From: Lentimicrobium sp.
GTDB lineage: Bacteria > Bacteroidota > Bacteroidia > Flavobacteriales > Flavobacteriaceae
Reading direction: 5' to 3'
Assembly (NCBI GenBank): GCA_022758945.1
Contig: JAEMQE010000266.1
Coordinates: 1 to 7,880, forward strand
Length of the DNA stretch: 7,880 nt
Part shown: one piece after another, positions 6,115 to 7,880 of the stretch
How the letters are laid out: each line of letters begins with the position of its first letter
Position numbering within the stretch: the first letter of the stretch is position 1
Notes under the pieces: generated by a model
The model's database searches: none
What the model was told of the DNA's origin: nothing
What the model saw: the letters and a program-made list of their open reading frames with translations, nothing else
Made by a program: the position numbers and the translations under genes

Positions 6115-6141
6115 AGTTCCCCCTTCGGGGGTTAGGGGGCT
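6115..6141 (-). repeat. GC-rich palindromic element at the pyrF stop (copy A)
   Basis: On the minus strand the 27-bp block reads AGCCCCC, TAA, CCCCC, GAA, GGGGG, AACT. CCCCC/GGGGG makes a 5-bp GC hairpin. The TAA is the stop codon of pyrF, and the final residues Ala-Pro come from the element's first bases. It resembles the blocks inside icmF at 3059-3086 and 3179-3214. It may hinder readthrough as a hairpin, but no T-tract follows, so I do not call it a terminator. Confidence 0.7.
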
Positions 6142-6947
6142 AGAATCTCTTCCATTTCTTGTTGCATTTTCAACGCCTCTTCCCTAGCTTTTTCGGCAAA
6201 ATCAGCTCCATTCGAAGCATAAACAATCGCTCTCGAAGAATTAATCAGCAAACCAACATTCACATTCATTCCGTGTTTGCAAACTTCTTGAAGACTTCCG
6301 CCTTGTGCACCAACACCGGGAACTAGCAAGAAACTATCCGGAACAATTTTCCGAATCTCCGTGAAATATTCGGCTTTGGTAGCACCCACAACATACATCA
6401 GATTTTCGGAATTTTTCCAAGTTTTTGATGTTTCCAAAACCTGTTTGTACAATTCCTTTCCACCCACATTCAAAGTTTGAAAATCAAAAGCGCCTTCATT
6501 CGAAGTCAAAGCCAATAGTATCGTGTGTTTATTTTCGAAAGCCAAAAACGGCTCCACCGAATCTTTTCCCATATAAGGCGCAACGGTTACGCTGTCAAAA
6601 TTCAAATCCTCAAAGAACGCTTTGGCATACATCGACGAAGTGTTGCCAATATCGCCACGTTTAGCATCAGCAATGGTGAAGATTTCGGGATGATTTTCGT
6701 TGATGTAATTGATGGTTTTTTGCAAAGACATCCAACCTTTTATACCATACGCTTCATAAAAAGCCGTGTTGGGTTTATAGGAAACCGCCAAATCGTGTGT
6801 GGCATCAATTATGGCTTTGTTGAATTCAAAAATCGGGTCTTCGAGTTGCAATAAATGCGCTGGAATTTTATTCAAATCAACATCTAATCCTACACAAAGA
6901 AAAGATTTTTTGATTTTGATTTGGTTGATTAGTTCTTTAGTTGTCAT
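6132..6947 (-). CDS. pyrF: Orotidine 5'-phosphate decarboxylase PyrF (type 2)
   Basis: The 271-residue enzyme decarboxylates OMP to UMP, the last step of de novo pyrimidine synthesis, in the cytosol as a TIM barrel. GLDVD at 20-24 and SYKPN at 56-60 are the first substrate strands. The catalytic tetrad motif is D94-A-K96-R-G-D99-I100 in [22 protein letters not shown] at 210-217 and the phosphate-binding Arg239 in [10 protein letters not shown] complete the site. The length (about 270) and the [11 protein letters not shown] form fit the type 2 subfamily rather than the shorter E. coli type. The ATG at 6947 begins with the normal N terminus. The last residues Ala-Pro and the stop are supplied by the palindrome at 6115-6141, beyond the final helix, so activity should not suffer. 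Its start is 16 bp from the repeat cassette that separates it from prfA; the two may once have been directly adjacent. Confidence 0.97.
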   Translation of the reverse strand: MTTKELINQIKIKKSFLCVGLDVDLNKIPAHLLQLEDPIFEFNKAIIDATHDLAVSYKPNTAFYEAYGIKGWMSLQKTINYINENHPEIFTIADAKRGDIGNTSSMYAKAFFEDLNFDSVTVAPYMGKDSVEPFLAFENKHTILLALTSNEGAFDFQTLNVGGKELYKQVLETSKTWKNSENLMYVVGATKAEYFTEIRKIVPDSFLLVPGVGAQGGSLQEVCKHGMNVNVGLLINSSRAIVYASNGADFAEKAREEALKMQQEMEEILAP

Positions 6948-6963
6948 TGCTGTTTATTGGATG

Positions 6964-6994
6964 TTGGGTTTTAGGTGTTGGGTGTTGGTGTTGG
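6964..6994 (+). repeat. Left heptamer array of the four-helix-bundle cassette
   Basis: TTGGGTTTTAGGTGTTGGGT (6964-6983) continues with GTTGG repeats to 6994. Read on the minus strand it is a run of degenerate heptamers ACCCAAC, ACCTAAA, ACCCAAC. It matches the reverse complement of 7397-7416 at 18 of 20 positions and begins 3 bp from the stop codon of the enclosed gene. Confidence 0.75.
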
Positions 6995-6996
6995 AA

Positions 6997-7356
6997 TTAG
7001 ACCTGAGAATCAACATACTTTTTTAGTGATTGAATTCTTTTTTGAATTACATTGAGCTCGGAAATTATTTCTAAGTGCAAAATTACATCCACAAAACCTA
7101 TTTCTTTAGCTATTTCAATTTGAGTTTCTAATTCAAAGGCAGAACCTAGACTTATCTGTAGAAATCTAGAAAAGTCCTTTTGGGAACTTCTGGAACAACC
7201 TTCAGCAATGTTCGAAGGAATTGAAACTGCACATCTATTAATTTGAGAAACCAGTCCGAATTTTTCTTCTTTTGGAAACGAACCCGTAATAATGTAAATT
7301 CTTTTAACAAATAAAACAGAACTTTGCCAAACTTCTAAATCCCTAAAGTTTCTCAT
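6997..7356 (-). CDS. Four-helix-bundle protein (23S rRNA intervening-sequence protein family)
   Basis: The 119-residue protein belongs to the family first found in intervening sequences of spirochaete 23S rRNA genes and now widespread as stand-alone genes; its molecular role is not established. The family signatures are the N-terminal F4-DLEVWQ (4-11), SIPSNIAEG (45-53), and the long third-helix motif FSRFLQISLGSAFELETQIEIA (from 62). These are followed by a last helix rich in Lys and hydrophobic residues. The length (about 115-125) is typical. It is not within an rRNA gene here. The gene sits between prfA and pyrF inside inverted heptamer arrays, with A-rich AAAACTAAAATAT before its ATG. Related Avd proteins assist diversity-generating retroelements, but no reverse transcriptase or template repeat is visible, so I do not propose that role. 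Confidence 0.93.
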   Translation of the reverse strand: MRNFRDLEVWQSSVLFVKRIYIITGSFPKEEKFGLVSQINRCAVSIPSNIAEGCSRSSQKDFSRFLQISLGSAFELETQIEIAKEIGFVDVILHLEIISELNVIQKRIQSLKKYVDSQV

Positions 7357-7396
7357 ATATTTTAGTTTTACAAAAACCTATAATTTATTACTCAAA

Positions 7397-7421
7397 ACCT
7401 AAGACCTAAAACCCAAGACCC
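7397..7421 (+). repeat. Right heptamer array of the four-helix-bundle cassette
   Basis: The run reads ACCTAAG, ACCTAAA, ACCCAAG, ACCC in direct order from 7397. Its first 20 bases are the inverted copy of 6964-6983 with two mismatches. It ends two bases before the stop codon of prfA and lies 40 bp upstream of the four-helix-bundle start codon, so it falls within that gene's presumed 5' region. Confidence 0.75.
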
Positions 7422-7423
7422 AT

Positions 7424-7880
7424 TTAAAAAACCTCGCTCGCTTCCTTCAACTTCTCCATATTGTTGACCAATTGCAATTCGTCAACAATTTTCTGAATAT
7501 CACCATTCATAATATTTCCTAAATCGTACAAAGTCAATCCAACTCTGTGATCCGTCACACGACCTTGCGCATAATTGTAAGTTCTAATCTTAGCCGAACG
7601 ATCCCCGGAACTTACTTGCGAAGTACGTTTGCTCGCATCTTGTTCCTGCTTTTTGGCCAATTCCTGTTCGTACAAACGAGAACGCAAAACCGTCAAAGCT
7701 TTATCTTTATTCTTATGTTGCGATTTCTGATCCTGACATTGCGCCACCAATCCGGTTGGAATGTGCGTCAAACGAACCGCCGATTTCGTAGTATTTACTG
7801 ATTGTCCACCAGGACCTGACGAACAAAAGAAATCCACACGAACATCGTTCATATCAATTTGTACATCAAATTCTTCGGCT
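7424..7880 (-). CDS. prfA: Peptide chain release factor 1, C-terminal part (cut by window edge)
   Basis: The visible 152 residues are the C-terminal portion of a class I release factor, which reads UAA/UAG in the ribosomal A site and triggers peptide release. The frame stays open to the window edge, so the Met at 7852 is internal and the true start lies outside. The peptidyl-transferase motif GGQ is in [12 protein letters not shown] (Gln codon 7802-7804); this Gln is the residue methylated by PrmC in the family. [10 protein letters not shown] and [23 protein letters not shown] are typical of RF1. The codon-recognition region (PxT in RF1) is outside the window, so RF1 rather than RF2 rests on overall resemblance and on my recollection that prfA neighbours pyrF in Bacteroidota. 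The missing N terminus is the window boundary, not a break in the gene. Confidence 0.95.
   Translation of the reverse strand, partial: AEEFDVQIDMNDVRVDFFCSSGPGGQSVNTTKSAVRLTHIPTGLVAQCQDQKSQHKNKDKALTVLRSRLYEQELAKKQEQDASKRTSQVSSGDRSAKIRTYNYAQGRVTDHRVGLTLYDLGNIMNGDIQKIVDELQLVNNMEKLKEASEVF

Larger units (their letters stand above)
6964..7421 (-). mobile_element. Candidate cassette: four-helix-bundle gene between inverted heptamer arrays
   Basis: A single small gene is enclosed by 20-bp terminal inverted repeats (18/20 identical) made of a degenerate heptamer. The unit fills the prfA-pyrF gap almost completely: one array ends 2 bp from the prfA stop and the other begins 16 bp from the pyrF start. 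No transposase, recombinase or reverse transcriptase is present, so if it moves, it does so using other proteins or by recombination between repeats. I found no convincing target-site duplication. Calling it mobile is inference from the inverted repeats and the known scattered distribution of this protein family. Confidence 0.4.

Noticed and set aside
6997..7356. Avd-type accessory protein of a diversity-generating retroelement
   Set aside because: No reverse transcriptase, template repeat or variable C-type lectin gene is in the window; the protein fits the general 23S intervening-sequence protein family.
6997..7356. rRNA intervening sequence
   Set aside because: The flanking genes are prfA and pyrF; no 23S rRNA sequence is visible nearby.
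7424..7852. Short independent protein starting at the Met at 7852
   Set aside because: The frame stays open upstream to the window edge with release-factor sequence, so this Met is internal to prfA.

Overview
The window is AT-rich bacterial DNA, most likely from a Flavobacterium-type member of the Bacteroidota. This rests on A-rich sequence instead of Shine-Dalgarno motifs before start codons, TAnnTTTG-like -7 promoter boxes, the protein sequences themselves, and several short repeat types that I remember (not checked here) from flavobacterial intergenic DNA. There are six protein genes, all recognisable at family level; only prfA is cut by the window edge.

Layout. Positions 1-196 are AT-rich and non-coding, ending in a double-hairpin element beside the icmF stop. 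Positions 197-3652 (minus) encode IcmF, the fused isobutyryl-CoA mutase with its own G-protein chaperone. Positions 3653-3972 form the divergent gap between icmF and purU. It holds a plausible plus-strand promoter and a structured two-box element of about 160 nt ending 15 nt before purU. Positions 3973-4827 (plus) encode PurU, formyltetrahydrofolate deformylase. Positions 4828-5177 contain no protein gene but two copies, exactly 200 bp apart, of a unit made of a conserved upstream block, a promoter, a predicted RNA of about 77 nt and an intrinsic terminator. Positions 5178-5963 (minus) encode an alpha/beta hydrolase. Positions 5964-6131 hold repeat-derived sequence. Positions 6132-6947 (minus) encode PyrF. 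Positions 6964-7421 form a compact cassette: a four-helix-bundle protein gene (23S rRNA intervening-sequence protein family) bounded by inverted arrays of a degenerate heptamer. Positions 7424-7880 (minus) are the C-terminal part of prfA (peptide release factor 1).

How the genes relate. IcmF links branched and straight C4 acyl-CoA metabolism. PurU returns formyl-THF to THF plus formate. PyrF makes UMP. PrfA terminates translation. They do not form one pathway; this is core-genome housekeeping content. The unusual part lies between and inside the genes: tandem small-RNA units, a structured purU leader, a repeat-bounded four-helix-bundle cassette filling the prfA-pyrF gap, and three GC-rich palindromic elements. 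Two of those palindromes are translated in frame inside icmF and one supplies the last codons and stop of pyrF.

The strongest candidate for an undescribed system is the tandem RNA pair at 4828-5179. Next are the heptamer-bounded cassette and the in-gene palindromes.
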